From NCBI RefSeq assembly GCF_003412465.1, contig NZ_QTJV01000001.1:1240001-1304000 (forward strand): a stretch of DNA of 64,000 nt, in the 5' to 3' direction. Position numbers and translations under genes: made by a program. The stretch comes from Chitinophaga silvisoli. Its GTDB lineage: Bacteria > Bacteroidota > Bacteroidia > Chitinophagales > Chitinophagaceae. The notes under the pieces were generated by a model. It ran no database searches. It had not been told where the DNA came from and saw nothing but the letters and a program-made list of their open reading frames with translations. Positions 17,813 through 26,663 of the stretch are shown here, piece after piece; within the stretch, counting starts at the first letter, position 1; the number at the start of each line of letters is the position of its first letter.

Positions 17813-18791
17813 CTGCGCTCACAGGCAGGATTTCAGCATTCGCTTCTACCTCCACGGTGTCATGCAGTTTATGCATTTCCAAAACAGTGCCCTTGGCTGT
17901 CTCCCTGTACATAGGTACGAATTTATGGTTGTAAATGATTTCATGAAAGGTGTAGGAAGTCCTTTGCTGCACCACATTTGAATAAATATCATTAAAACCT
18001 TTGATCAGTACATACAATTCCAGGTCCGCAACCTTAATGTCTTCCGCCGTAAAACCCAGTAAGGGGCTTTGCTCATCTATTACATGTACTACCGTCCAGT
18101 TCATAGGCAGACTTTGAATCTTATGCCTTTCCAGGGGCAGTTCATAATAGCGATAGGTTTGTTTGCCGTCTTCATGGATTTGCATAGCTGCATTCACCTG
18201 TACGGTGACATCGGTAAGCGTGTGGCCATCTTTGTAGCAGGCAAAGCGGAACATGAGGGCATTGCGGCCCCTGAACGGGGTAATGAGCGCCTTGTCACTA
18301 AAGGCCAGGTAAGCCTTGGGACGGGCAAACCGGCCATAAATCAGCCCCGTTATCACTGCAAATGAGAGAAAACCACTCATGGCCTCAATAGAAGCCAGGA
18401 AATTTGCCCCGTCACCTACCGGGTTGACACGGCCATATCCCACCGTCGTAAAGGTCTCAGTACTGAAATAATAGACTTCTTTAAAAATCCCCCAGGCCGT
18501 ATGGGAACTGATTCCCTGCAATTCCCCGGCCCCGATCAGCAGGTAAATACTGGTGTAAATGAGATTGACAAGGATAAAGGCCCCCACTATCACCAGCACA
18601 AAAGCCCAGATAGGCAGGCTAAGCATAATGTGAAAAAGGGAGTACCGGTCCCAGAGGCGATTGCCTTCTTTGCGGAGATTGAAACTGCCGTCTTTATTGA
18701 TAAACCGTTCTCCATAGCTACTGATGGTAGCGCTGAACCCGGTATCTTCATTTGTTTTCGAGAAAGGATTGATATGTTTGAGTAAAGCCAT
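17805..18791 (-). CDS. Inward-rectifier type potassium channel (KirBac family)
   Basis: The 328-residue protein has the two-helix channel plan of bacterial Kir channels: a slide-helix region, TM1 (about residues 55-85), a pore helix with the filter TTVGYG (about 115-120), TM2 (about 128-155) and a large beta-rich cytoplasmic domain with FRGRNALMFRFACYKDGHTL. It conducts K+ across the inner membrane. The frame extends to a GTG at 18809, but ATG 18791 is the more likely start. Only 58 bp separate it from the divergent CvfB-like gene. Confidence 0.92.
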   Translation of the reverse strand: MALLKHINPFSKTNEDTGFSATISSYGERFINKDGSFNLRKEGNRLWDRYSLFHIMLSLPIWAFVLVIVGAFILVNLIYTSIYLLIGAGELQGISSHTAWGIFKEVYYFSTETFTTVGYGRVNPVGDGANFLASIEAMSGFLSFAVITGLIYGRFARPKAYLAFSDKALITPFRGRNALMFRFACYKDGHTLTDVTVQVNAAMQIHEDGKQTYRYYELPLERHKIQSLPMNWTVVHVIDEQSPLLGFTAEDIKVADLELYVLIKGFNDIYSNVVQQRTSYTFHEIIYNHKFVPMYRETAKGTVLEMHKLHDTVEVEANAEILPVSAVS

Positions 18792-18849
18792 AAACCTGCG
18801 TTTGACCACAAATCTACTTACCTTTGCGATTATCCAAATATTATATTAC

Positions 18850-19683
18850 ATGTATAAGGTAGGTGAATTTAACCTTTTAAGAGTCAAGAAGGAGAGTGAG
18901 TACGGCCTGTTCCTGGACGGCGTGGAGCAGGAAATACTGATGCCAAAACGTTTTGTACCGGAAGGGGCAAAGCGGGGAGATGAGCTCAGGGTGTTTATTT
19001 ATCATGATTCGGAAAATCGTCTTACGGCGACTAACCAGGAACCTTATGGTGTAGTGGGTGATATTGTGAACCTGAAGTGTACAGGGGTGACCGAGCAGGG
19101 AGCTTTCCTGGACTGGGGATTGATGAAAGATTTGTTTGTGCCGGCAAGTAAGCAGCTGACCAGGATGGTGAAGGGACAGGACTACCTGGTGAAGATCTAC
19201 CTGGATGAAAGAACGGGTAGGGTAGCAGCTACGGAGAAACTGGACCCCTACCTGAGTAATGAGGAGCTGACTGTGAAAGAGCAGGATCCTGTAGAACTGA
19301 TTATCTATAGAAGAACGGATCTGGGATTTGTATGTATTGTGAATCAGAAACATACAGGCCTGTTGCACTATGGAGATGTGTTCGGGACCGTGGATATCGG
19401 GGATAAACTGAAGGGATTTGTGAAAGCGGTGAAGGATGAGAATAAGCTGGATGTGTCCGCGGGTGAAATGGGGTATAAGAGAGTGGAGAATGAGGGCGAG
19501 AAGATAATGAGGTTACTGAAGGAAAATGACGGGTATTTGCCTTATCATGACAAATCAGATCCAGAGGAGATTTATGCCTTCTTCAGTATGAGTAAGAAGA
19601 CTTTTAAGATGACAACCGGTAGTTTGTACAAAGCGAGAAAGATTGAGTTTACGAAAACAGGCATCAAACTAATTGAAGAATAA
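18850..19683 (+). CDS. CvfB-like S1 RNA-binding protein
   Basis: The 277-residue protein matches the CvfB/YitL family: tandem S1-like OB folds (VGEFNLLRVKKESEYGLFLDG; GDIVNLKCTGVTEQGAFLDWG; a third near TGLLHYGDVFGTVDIGDKL) and a C-terminal winged-helix-like end (FFSMSKKTFKMTTGSLYKARK). Such proteins bind RNA and affect virulence or stress genes in Firmicutes; the role in Bacteroidota is unclear. ATG 18850 begins the family homology; the upstream frame from 18724 only shadows the divergent channel gene. A TACCTTTG element at 18819-18826 fits a Bacteroidota -7 box, but no well-spaced -33 element is seen. Confidence 0.85.
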   Translation: MYKVGEFNLLRVKKESEYGLFLDGVEQEILMPKRFVPEGAKRGDELRVFIYHDSENRLTATNQEPYGVVGDIVNLKCTGVTEQGAFLDWGLMKDLFVPASKQLTRMVKGQDYLVKIYLDERTGRVAATEKLDPYLSNEELTVKEQDPVELIIYRRTDLGFVCIVNQKHTGLLHYGDVFGTVDIGDKLKGFVKAVKDENKLDVSAGEMGYKRVENEGEKIMRLLKENDGYLPYHDKSDPEEIYAFFSMSKKTFKMTTGSLYKARKIEFTKTGIKLIEE

Positions 19684-19691
19684 AGTGTTAT

Positions 19692-19724
19692 AAGCCGGGT
19701 CACCCAGTGATCCGGCTTTTTTTA
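19692..19724 (+). terminator. Intrinsic terminator after the CvfB-like gene
   Basis: AAGCCGGGTCAC pairs with GTGATCCGGCTT (one G-T pair) around a CCA loop, followed by a run of T. It begins 9 bp after the stop codon. Confidence 0.9.
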
Positions 19725-19836
19725 TATTAAATAATTTTCATGTCTGGCTGGTACTATTTTATGCCCCAAACGACTTCCCTTTTTTACTAAGCGCTGTACC
19801 ATTTTTTATTCAAAAAACCATTTTAACAAACCCTCT

Positions 19837-22242
19837 ATGATGATCCATTACAAAAACCGGTTGTACGGGCTAATCCGCCGCGTACAGCAATCCTTTCTCA
19901 TTATCGGCTGTCTGTTAGCATGTCTGAAGCTGACACCCGCCAACGCCCAACTTTCACGTCTCCACGCCGATGGTAAACGTATCGTCAATGCTTCCGGACA
20001 GGAAGTCATCCTGAAAGGAGTAGGCCTTGGTGCCTGGCTAATCCAGGAAGGATATATGATGAAAGAAGGCGGCGATGGCCCCCAGTGGTCCGTCAAGAAA
20101 TACCTTTACGACCAGGGGCAGTCTGATGCCCAGGTAGAGGCCTTCTACCAAAGCTGGCGTAACAATTTTATCACCAAAGCCGACATTGACTACATTGCCT
20201 CTCTCGGTTTCAACTGTGTGCGCCTGCCCATGCACTATGAGCTCTTTCTCACCACTGCCCAGCGGGCGGAAAGGCTGAAAGTGATTCATGCCAATGCCAG
20301 CGCAAGTGCAGTCTCCACCTACATCAGTGCCCTCACAACATGGTATAACAATAATACCCTGTTCACTGATACCAACACCGAGGGTTTCCGCCTGGCCGAT
20401 AGTCTGCTGAAATGGACGGCGGCGAACAACATGTACGTGATTTTAGACCTCCACGCCGCACCCGGTTCCCAGGGTATGGACCACAACATCAACGATGGTT
20501 TTGTGGGCAATGACCTGTACAACCAGGCCATTTACGGTAATATGACCGTTCGTTTATGGCAGGCGCTTTCCCGTCATTATATCAACAATGACGGAGTAGC
20601 TTTTTATGACCTGATCAATGAACCACACAAGGTGCCCAGTAATACCACTGTGCATGACATCTTTGAAAGACTGATCAATGCCGTCCGTGCAGAAGGTGAT
20701 ACCCACCTGCTGATGGTAGAAGGAAACGGCTATGGTAACAATTACGGAAGTATGCAGCCGTATACCTTTACCAATCCTACTAACCTGGTATACAATTCCC
20801 ACCGCTACTGGAATTCTACAGATGTAACGGTAGGTAACAGCGATCCTAACCAGATCTCTGACCTGGCCAATATTGTTGCCTGGAGAAATACCTACAATGT
20901 ACCGGTATGGGTAGGGGAAACAGGTGAAAACAGCAATGACTGGCTCTCTGCCAATATCGCCGCCATGAATAGTATTGGTGTCGGCTGGTGTCACTGGACT
21001 TACAAGCGACTCACAGCCGGAGAAAACGCTGCACTGCTGCGGCTCACAGGCCCTTCCGTATTGGATGGTGCCGGCAATATGAGTGCTGTACTGAACAACA
21101 TCAAGTTCGCTAATAATATCAAAAACACAAACACGATTGCCGCCGTAGCACCCGGACAAGCCGCCAACGGGCCTGTAGGCAAAACGATCTGGCTGAAAGG
21201 CTTTAATGGCAAATATGTGAGTTCCAGGGGAGGCAGCGGGGCAATGTGGTGTGATAGTAACTCGGTAGGAACCTACAATAAATTCTACGTAGTAGATGCC
21301 GGGAATGGCAAAATAGCATTAAGGAACAGCGCGCTGTTTGTCTCCTCCGAAAACGGTACTCAGGCTATTACGTGTAACCGCAATGTATACCAGGGATGGG
21401 AGAAGTTTGACTGGATCGTGAATCCAGATGGAACCATCTTTCTAAAAAGTAGCAATGGCTTATACGTTTCCTCTGAGAATGGTACACAGGCCATGACCTG
21501 CAACAGAACCAGCGCCAGTGGCTGGGAAGCCTTCACCTGGGGAGAAGTGACCAATACAGCGCCCATAGGTCAGACCATCTGGTTGCAGGGAAATAACGGT
21601 CAGTATGTGAGCTCAAAAGGCAATGTAAATCCGATGTATTGTAATGCGACAGCGGTACAAAGCTGGAATCAGTTTCTGGTCGGCGATGGTGGAAATGGCA
21701 AAATCACCTTGAGTAATGGTGGCTTCTTTGTCTCCTCTGAAAATGGTACGCAGTCTATGACTTGCAACCGGACCACCGCGCAGGACTGGGAGAAATTTGA
21801 CTGGATTGTAAATGACAATGGTACTGTATCGTTGAGGAGTAGCAATGCACTGTATGTGTCTTCAGAGAATGGTGCGGCAGAGATGACCTGTAGCAGGACC
21901 TATCCGCAGGGATGGGAGCAGTTTAAGTTTGGAATTGTACCGGCTACGGCGGCACGTAAGGCGGCTGTAACGGATGATGTGACGGTGCATTCGGAAAGTG
22001 GTGTGCTGGTATATCCCAATCCCGTAGCCAAAGGAGGCACCCTGGCTATTCATTTAAAAAATTATGATGCTAAGTTTCCATTACAGGTAGCACTGGTCGA
22101 TGTCAACCAAAAGGTTATTGTTTACCGGAAAGAAAATGCCGGTAAAGTGAGCATCGCTACGGGCAATGTAGCAGCTGGTTTTTATGTGTTGAAGATTACC
22201 CACGGTAACAAAACCTATACGCAAAAAGTATTAATCCAATAA
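19837..22242 (+). CDS. GH5 beta-glucanase (exo-beta-1,3-glucanase-like) with two beta-trefoil modules and a T9SS sorting domain
   Basis: The 801-residue exported enzyme has a signal peptide (to about residue 38, ANAQ) and a GH5 catalytic domain (about 40-430). The acid/base is Glu262 in DLINEPH and the nucleophile Glu361 in VGETGEN. The stretches [14 protein letters not shown] and [11 protein letters not shown] resemble yeast-type exo-1,3-beta-glucanases. Two fascin-like beta-trefoil modules follow (about 448-573 and 578-705, each with the repeats [21 protein letters not shown]), probably glycan-binding. The C-terminal domain (about 715-801; [12 protein letters not shown] ... [21 protein letters not shown], the latter cited as ends only) is a type A T9SS sorting signal. 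The GH18 gene starts 5 bp downstream, so they form one operon. Confidence 0.9.
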   Translation: MMIHYKNRLYGLIRRVQQSFLIIGCLLACLKLTPANAQLSRLHADGKRIVNASGQEVILKGVGLGAWLIQEGYMMKEGGDGPQWSVKKYLYDQGQSDAQVEAFYQSWRNNFITKADIDYIASLGFNCVRLPMHYELFLTTAQRAERLKVIHANASASAVSTYISALTTWYNNNTLFTDTNTEGFRLADSLLKWTAANNMYVILDLHAAPGSQGMDHNINDGFVGNDLYNQAIYGNMTVRLWQALSRHYINNDGVAFYDLINEPHKVPSNTTVHDIFERLINAVRAEGDTHLLMVEGNGYGNNYGSMQPYTFTNPTNLVYNSHRYWNSTDVTVGNSDPNQISDLANIVAWRNTYNVPVWVGETGENSNDWLSANIAAMNSIGVGWCHWTYKRLTAGENAALLRLTGPSVLDGAGNMSAVLNNIKFANNIKNTNTIAAVAPGQAANGPVGKTIWLKGFNGKYVSSRGGSGAMWCDSNSVGTYNKFYVVDAGNGKIALRNSALFVSSENGTQAITCNRNVYQGWEKFDWIVNPDGTIFLKSSNGLYVSSENGTQAMTCNRTSASGWEAFTWGEVTNTAPIGQTIWLQGNNGQYVSSKGNVNPMYCNATAVQSWNQFLVGDGGNGKITLSNGGFFVSSENGTQSMTCNRTTAQDWEKFDWIVNDNGTVSLRSSNALYVSSENGAAEMTCSRTYPQGWEQFKFGIVPATAARKAAVTDDVTVHSESGVLVYPNPVAKGGTLAIHLKNYDAKFPLQVALVDVNQKVIVYRKENAGKVSIATGNVAAGFYVLKITHGNKTYTQKVLIQ

Positions 22243-22246
22243 TCCT

Positions 22247-23854
22247 ATGCAATCATTATACCGCAGGAGTCTTTGTCTCATGGCAATCCTCCTCACCCTT
22301 ACCTTACACGCCATTTCACAATTCAAAGTGATTGGCTATTTCCCTAACTGGGAAGGTTCAGTCAGCGCTATTCAATACAGCAAACTGACACATATCAATT
22401 ACGCTTTCCTGATCCCTAATTCAGATGGTAGCCTGCAGGCACCTGACGATCCTGCCAGGCTCAGAAGCCTGGTCACAGCTGCTCATGCCGCAGGGGTAAA
22501 AGTCATCATCTCCGTAGGTGGTGGCGGCGGAGATGTGGGTTTCCGTACTTTCTCACTTACCGCCAGTGGCAGAACCACCTTTGTAAACAATATGGTGAAC
22601 TTCTGTAACACCTATAACCTGGATGGGGTAGACCTGGACTGGGAATACCCTAATGCAGGCACGCAGGCCAGCGCATTTGTGACTTTAATGTCTCAGCTGG
22701 CCACTGCTATGCATGCCAATGGCCGTGTGGCTACAGCGGCTGTAATAGGTGATTATGGTGATGATAGTTTTCTAAGTACCTTATTCCCTGTTGCAGACTG
22801 GCTCAACATCATGGCGTATGATGATAACCCTCCGGATCACTCCACCTACAACCTGGCCGTTCAGTGCCTGAATTACTGGTTAGGTCGTGGATTACCAAAA
22901 GAAAAAGCAGTACTGGGTGTACCCTTCTATGGCCGCCGCGACTGGAGTGGCGATTACGGCTTTGCCACGCTCCTGGGCATGGGAGCCGATCCTTATGCTG
23001 ACCGCTATGGAGATATTGGCTATAATGGCATTACAACCATCAAAAACAAGACTTCCTTAGCCCTCAGCCAGGCAGCCGGTATCATGATCTGGGAGATTGC
23101 CCAGGATGCCACTGGCACCTACTCTTTATTGTCCGCTATCAAAGATGTAGTCAATAATGGCAATACGACCACTGCCCCTATTGGCAAAACCATCTGGCTC
23201 AAAGGAAATAATAGTCAGTATGTGAGCTCAAAAGGTAATGTGAACCCGATGTATTGCAACGCTACTGCAGTAGCCGGCTGGAACCAGTTCCTGGTAGGCG
23301 ATGGCGGTAATGGAAAAATTACATTAAGCAATGGTGGCTATTTTGTATCTTCTGAAAACGGGGAGCAGGCCATGAACTGTAACCGAACCGTGGCGGACGA
23401 CTGGGAGAAATTTGACTGGATTCAAAATGCGGATGGTACGGTTTCTTTACGTGGAAATAACGGTTTGTATGTCTCCTCAGAAGATGGAGCTGCTGCTATG
23501 ACCTGCAACCGCACTACGGCCCAGGGCTGGGAAACGTTCTCCTGGGCAGAGATATCTGCTGCGAGAATTGCTGCAAGTCAGGATAGTGTGGTAAGTTTGA
23601 AAACTGAAACCGGCCTGGTAGTATATCCTAACCCGGTCAGCAAGGGAAGCGAACTGACGATAAATGTTGCCGGCTATGACGGAAAAAGCCCCTTGCAGGT
23701 AACAGTTAAAGATCTCTATCAACGAACTTTACTCTATAAGAAAGCGGGAACTGCCCGCGTTAGTATTTCCACTGGTAACCTGGTCCCCGGGATGTATGTA
23801 GTCGTGATCACCTATGGCAATCAGATTTTTACTAAACAGGTCCTGATACTGTAA
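22247..23854 (+). CDS. GH18 chitinase with beta-trefoil module and T9SS sorting domain
   Basis: The 535-residue exported enzyme has a signal peptide (to about residue 24) and a GH18 barrel with FKVIGYFPNWEG, the SVGGGGG strand and the catalytic DGVDLDWE motif (Asp126, Asp129, Asp131, acid/base Glu133). It hydrolyses beta-1,4 bonds of chitin. The barrel ends near residue 305. One fascin-like beta-trefoil module follows (about 312-440) that is very similar to the second module of the GH5 enzyme upstream. The C-terminal T9SS domain begins near VVYPNPVSKGSEL. Operon partner of the GH5 gene; the pair suits degradation of fungal cell walls. Confidence 0.92.
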   Translation: MQSLYRRSLCLMAILLTLTLHAISQFKVIGYFPNWEGSVSAIQYSKLTHINYAFLIPNSDGSLQAPDDPARLRSLVTAAHAAGVKVIISVGGGGGDVGFRTFSLTASGRTTFVNNMVNFCNTYNLDGVDLDWEYPNAGTQASAFVTLMSQLATAMHANGRVATAAVIGDYGDDSFLSTLFPVADWLNIMAYDDNPPDHSTYNLAVQCLNYWLGRGLPKEKAVLGVPFYGRRDWSGDYGFATLLGMGADPYADRYGDIGYNGITTIKNKTSLALSQAAGIMIWEIAQDATGTYSLLSAIKDVVNNGNTTTAPIGKTIWLKGNNSQYVSSKGNVNPMYCNATAVAGWNQFLVGDGGNGKITLSNGGYFVSSENGEQAMNCNRTVADDWEKFDWIQNADGTVSLRGNNGLYVSSEDGAAAMTCNRTTAQGWETFSWAEISAARIAASQDSVVSLKTETGLVVYPNPVSKGSELTINVAGYDGKSPLQVTVKDLYQRTLLYKKAGTARVSISTGNLVPGMYVVVITYGNQIFTKQVLIL

Positions 23855-23865
23855 AACGTATCCTT

Positions 23866-23900
23866 ACAGGACCGGTCATTGCGCATATGACCGGTCCTGT
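23866..23900 (+). terminator. Hairpin between the chitinase and protease genes
   Basis: ACAGGACCGGTCAT (23866-23879) pairs perfectly with ATGACCGGTCCTGT (23887-23900). The tail GTTTCC is weak in T, so termination may be partial and the protease gene may receive read-through. Confidence 0.65.
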
Positions 23901-23940
23901 GTTTCCACGATTTTTTATCACCCCCTTATAAACAATAACC

Positions 23941-25353
23941 ATGAAAAGAAAAGTACTGTATGCGCTTTTATTGATGGGCTGCTCAGCCTTCAACCGGGTA
24001 GATGCACAGACGCCACCTGCTACCTGGCAGGAACACTGGTTTGAGCACAATCAATTGTTGACTAGGAAATTCTATGACAACGACGTGGCTGTCTACTACG
24101 ACAATGACGTAAGTACTTCCGTTACCTGGCCCTATCAGTACATGGGCGATGTATGGCGGTACACCAAAAAAACCTATGGCTGGTTTGGCGCTGATCCGCA
24201 CTTGTTTGTTGTAATGCATACCAACAAGTACAGTGGGGGGCACCCTTCCGGCTATTTCGATGCCAGCCATGACAACCGCGATGTGGCGGATGTAGGTCCT
24301 GGTCCATGGACAAGCGCCAGCGGTGGCGATCATGACCTGCTTACCCACGAAGTAGGTCACATTGTAGAAGGCGATTCCAAGAATGCACACAACTCACCTG
24401 CCTTCGGGATCTGGGGAGACAGCAAGTGGGCGGAAATCTACATCTACGACGTTTACCAGGGACTTGGTATGACCAGCGATGCCGCCCGGGTGTATACCAC
24501 TTTTACCAATACTACGGACAATTTCCCGGTTACTGGTACACATTGGTTCCGCGACTGGTTCTATCCTATTTACAGCCAGTATGGCGGTAGCAAAGTACTG
24601 AACAGGTATTTTGTATTATTATCTTCTTATTTTCCCAGGAGTGGCAGCGACTACGCCCGTTCCCTGAACATGGGTGAGTTCATTCACTTCTGGAGCGCAG
24701 CAGCAGGGGTAAGTCTGAAATCACAGGCTACCACCGCATTTGGCTGGAATTCCACGTACGAAAGTCAATTCAACCAGGCACAGCTTGATTTCCCGATCAC
24801 TTATGCACCAGTCACTATCGCTGCATATATGTACCAGGATATCAACTATGGTGGTTATGGTATCTCATTGCCTGTTGGTAGCTACAACCTGACTGCGCTG
24901 AAAGCATATGGTGCTATCAATGACGACATTACTTCTGTAAAAGTCACTCCTGGTTACAAGGTGACTTTATATGCAAATGACAATTTCTCCGGTGCCTCCC
25001 TGGTACTCACTTCCGATGTATCCTTGCTGGATGTAAGCACCTGGAATGACAAGGTAAGCTCCGCAAAGGTAGAAGCGGTAACTGCCGCAGCTGCTGAAAA
25101 AGAGAGTGCAGATCTGACTGTGTATCCTAACCCTGTATTGAAAGGCGGTACTCTGACCGTCAATGTGGGTAAATACGATGGTAAGGAACCAGTATATGTA
25201 TCTGTGATAGATGTGAACAAGAAGGTAGTGGCAGAAAGGAAAGACAATGCCGCACGCATTGCCCTGGAGGTAAGAGATTTACCTGCCGGCGTGTATGTGG
25301 TAGTGGTGACGAATGGCAGAAAGAGCTACACGAAGAAGATTGTAATTCAGTAG
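23941..25353 (+). CDS. Exported HEXXH metalloprotease-like protein with beta/gamma-crystallin-like domain and T9SS sorting domain
   Basis: The 470-residue protein has a signal peptide (to about residue 23, VDAQ) and a predicted zinc site in LLTHEVGHIVEGD (HEVGH at residues 136-140). WAEIYIYDVY further on could supply the third ligand. The catalytic region is about 25-285. Residues about 290-375 (MYQDINYGGYGISLPVGSY; NDDITSVKV; LYANDNFSGASLVL) resemble a beta/gamma-crystallin fold, a calcium-binding or carbohydrate-associated add-on. A type A T9SS domain ends the protein (VYPNPVLKGGTL onward). I do not recognise the peptidase family; a related gluzincin is possible. It follows the glucanase/chitinase genes and may degrade wall-associated protein. 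Confidence 0.75.
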   Translation: MKRKVLYALLLMGCSAFNRVDAQTPPATWQEHWFEHNQLLTRKFYDNDVAVYYDNDVSTSVTWPYQYMGDVWRYTKKTYGWFGADPHLFVVMHTNKYSGGHPSGYFDASHDNRDVADVGPGPWTSASGGDHDLLTHEVGHIVEGDSKNAHNSPAFGIWGDSKWAEIYIYDVYQGLGMTSDAARVYTTFTNTTDNFPVTGTHWFRDWFYPIYSQYGGSKVLNRYFVLLSSYFPRSGSDYARSLNMGEFIHFWSAAAGVSLKSQATTAFGWNSTYESQFNQAQLDFPITYAPVTIAAYMYQDINYGGYGISLPVGSYNLTALKAYGAINDDITSVKVTPGYKVTLYANDNFSGASLVLTSDVSLLDVSTWNDKVSSAKVEAVTAAAAEKESADLTVYPNPVLKGGTLTVNVGKYDGKEPVYVSVIDVNKKVVAERKDNAARIALEVRDLPAGVYVVVVTNGRKSYTKKIVIQ

Positions 25354-25359
25354 AAAACA

Positions 25360-25397
25360 AAAAAGAAAGCATCTCAATGGAGATGCTTTCTTTTTTT
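25360..25397 (+). terminator. Intrinsic terminator after the metalloprotease gene
   Basis: GAAAGCATCTC pairs with GAGATGCTTTC around AATG, flanked by an A run and a T run, so it could act on both strands. It begins 7 bp after the stop codon. The bases 25398-25525, up to the end of the convergent efflux operon, hold nothing recognisable. Confidence 0.88.
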
Positions 25398-25525
25398 GAC
25401 GCTTTGTCCAGTCTGTTGTTTCTTAAATCCTTACCAGTGGTTCCCGATGGTTTCCGTTTATTGGTTTTTTGCCTGTTGAGTAGTACTTCCTTTGTAATTA
25501 TCTTAACCTATCGGATCCTTTCTAA

Positions 25526-26659
25526 TTATTTACTATCCTTCTGTAATGTAGTTTTCTTTATATCCTGACCATCCCTGTTTTCTTCAGTCGCAGTCGCTAC
25601 AATCAGGTCGCCCGTTTTCAGATCTCCGAATACTTCAGTCCTGCCATCCACTTCTCTACCTGTAGATACAGGTACATGCACTGCCTTGTTATTTTCTACT
25701 TTCACTACGAATACCCCTGTTGTAGAATTCACTACTGCTGTCTTAGGCAGAATGAAAGCACTATCCGCAGTATTCATCGGAATGTTTACTTCAGCAATCA
25801 TACCTGGCAGCAGTTTCTTATCATTATTAGTCACATCCATTTCTATACGCTGAGAACGCAGCCGTGCATCCAGTGCACCTGCCAGGCGGTTAACCTTAGC
25901 AGTGAACTGTTTGCCCTGGTATGCTTTTACCGTGAAGTTTACTTCACTATTGTTAGCCAGGTAGCTGGTGTAGGATTCAGGTACAGAGATCACCAGACGC
26001 AGTTTGTGTTGTTCCTGCAGGGTAACGATAGGCAGTTCAGAACCTTTACCGGTCGGGCCTACATACGCACCTGCACTCACATTACGTGCAGTGATAATAC
26101 CACTGAATGGAGCGCGGATCTCCAGGTAGTTCCTGGTATCACTTACTTCCCTGTAAGAAGATTTCGCTGCTTCCAGGTTGGCCAAATCAGAATTCATCTT
26201 AGCCTTTGCCTGGTCCAGGTCGTTTTTAGAAACGGTACCGGGCGTAAGACTGGTGGTGTATAAACGATCGTAGTTTGCCTTGCTGGCTACATAGATCGCT
26301 TCCTGTGATTTGAGCCTGGATTCAGCCGCATTCAGCTGAGCGGTCAGCTCCGGTGCTTCCATGGTCACCAGCAGATCGCCGGTGTTTACTTCAGATCCTA
26401 CGTCCACGTTCAGCTTCTTTACAAAGCTGCTTACCTTGGCGTAGATGTCCACCTGCTGGAAGGCGATCAGTTCACCAGGCAGTTTCAGGGAAGAGGATAA
26501 CTTCCCTTTCTGTGCAGCAACAACCGGTGTAGCCGGCACTTCAGTCGCAGCGCTTTCTTTTTCTGATTCACCTTTTGTGTGTCCGCAGCTGTTCAGGAGC
26601 AGCATGGCGGGTACGCTGCACAGTAATATTGTATTGGATATTAATCTATTCTTTTTCAT
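25526..26659 (-). CDS. RND efflux periplasmic adaptor (membrane fusion) lipoprotein
   Basis: The 377-residue adaptor links the RND pump to the outer-membrane channel. It starts with a lipoprotein signal (lipobox LLLNSC, Cys25). The lipoyl/hairpin part includes VDIYAKVSSFVKKLNVDVGSEV and GDLLVTMEAPELTAQL, cited as VDIYAKVSSFV and LLVTMEAPELTAQL; the coiled-coil hairpin is about residues 95-165, and a beta-barrel part follows (IRAPFSGIITARNVSAGAYV). ATG 26659 is chosen because it gives the lipoprotein signal and lies 4 bp after the RND gene stop; the frame continues to 26800 inside the RND gene. Last gene of the regulator-efflux operon. Confidence 0.92.
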   Translation of the reverse strand: MKKNRLISNTILLCSVPAMLLLNSCGHTKGESEKESAATEVPATPVVAAQKGKLSSSLKLPGELIAFQQVDIYAKVSSFVKKLNVDVGSEVNTGDLLVTMEAPELTAQLNAAESRLKSQEAIYVASKANYDRLYTTSLTPGTVSKNDLDQAKAKMNSDLANLEAAKSSYREVSDTRNYLEIRAPFSGIITARNVSAGAYVGPTGKGSELPIVTLQEQHKLRLVISVPESYTSYLANNSEVNFTVKAYQGKQFTAKVNRLAGALDARLRSQRIEMDVTNNDKKLLPGMIAEVNIPMNTADSAFILPKTAVVNSTTGVFVVKVENNKAVHVPVSTGREVDGRTEVFGDLKTGDLIVATATEENRDGQDIKKTTLQKDSK

Positions 26660-26663
26660 ATGA

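Noticed and set aside
21190..23530. Repeated short motifs in the GH5 and GH18 genes as a possible CRISPR-like or tandem DNA repeat
   Set aside because: They are protein-level beta-trefoil repeats in frame within genes, with irregular spacing and no spacers.
25377..25568. 63-codon hydrophobic frame after the metalloprotease gene
   Set aside because: It starts inside a terminator hairpin, has no ribosome site and overlaps the end of the adaptor gene.
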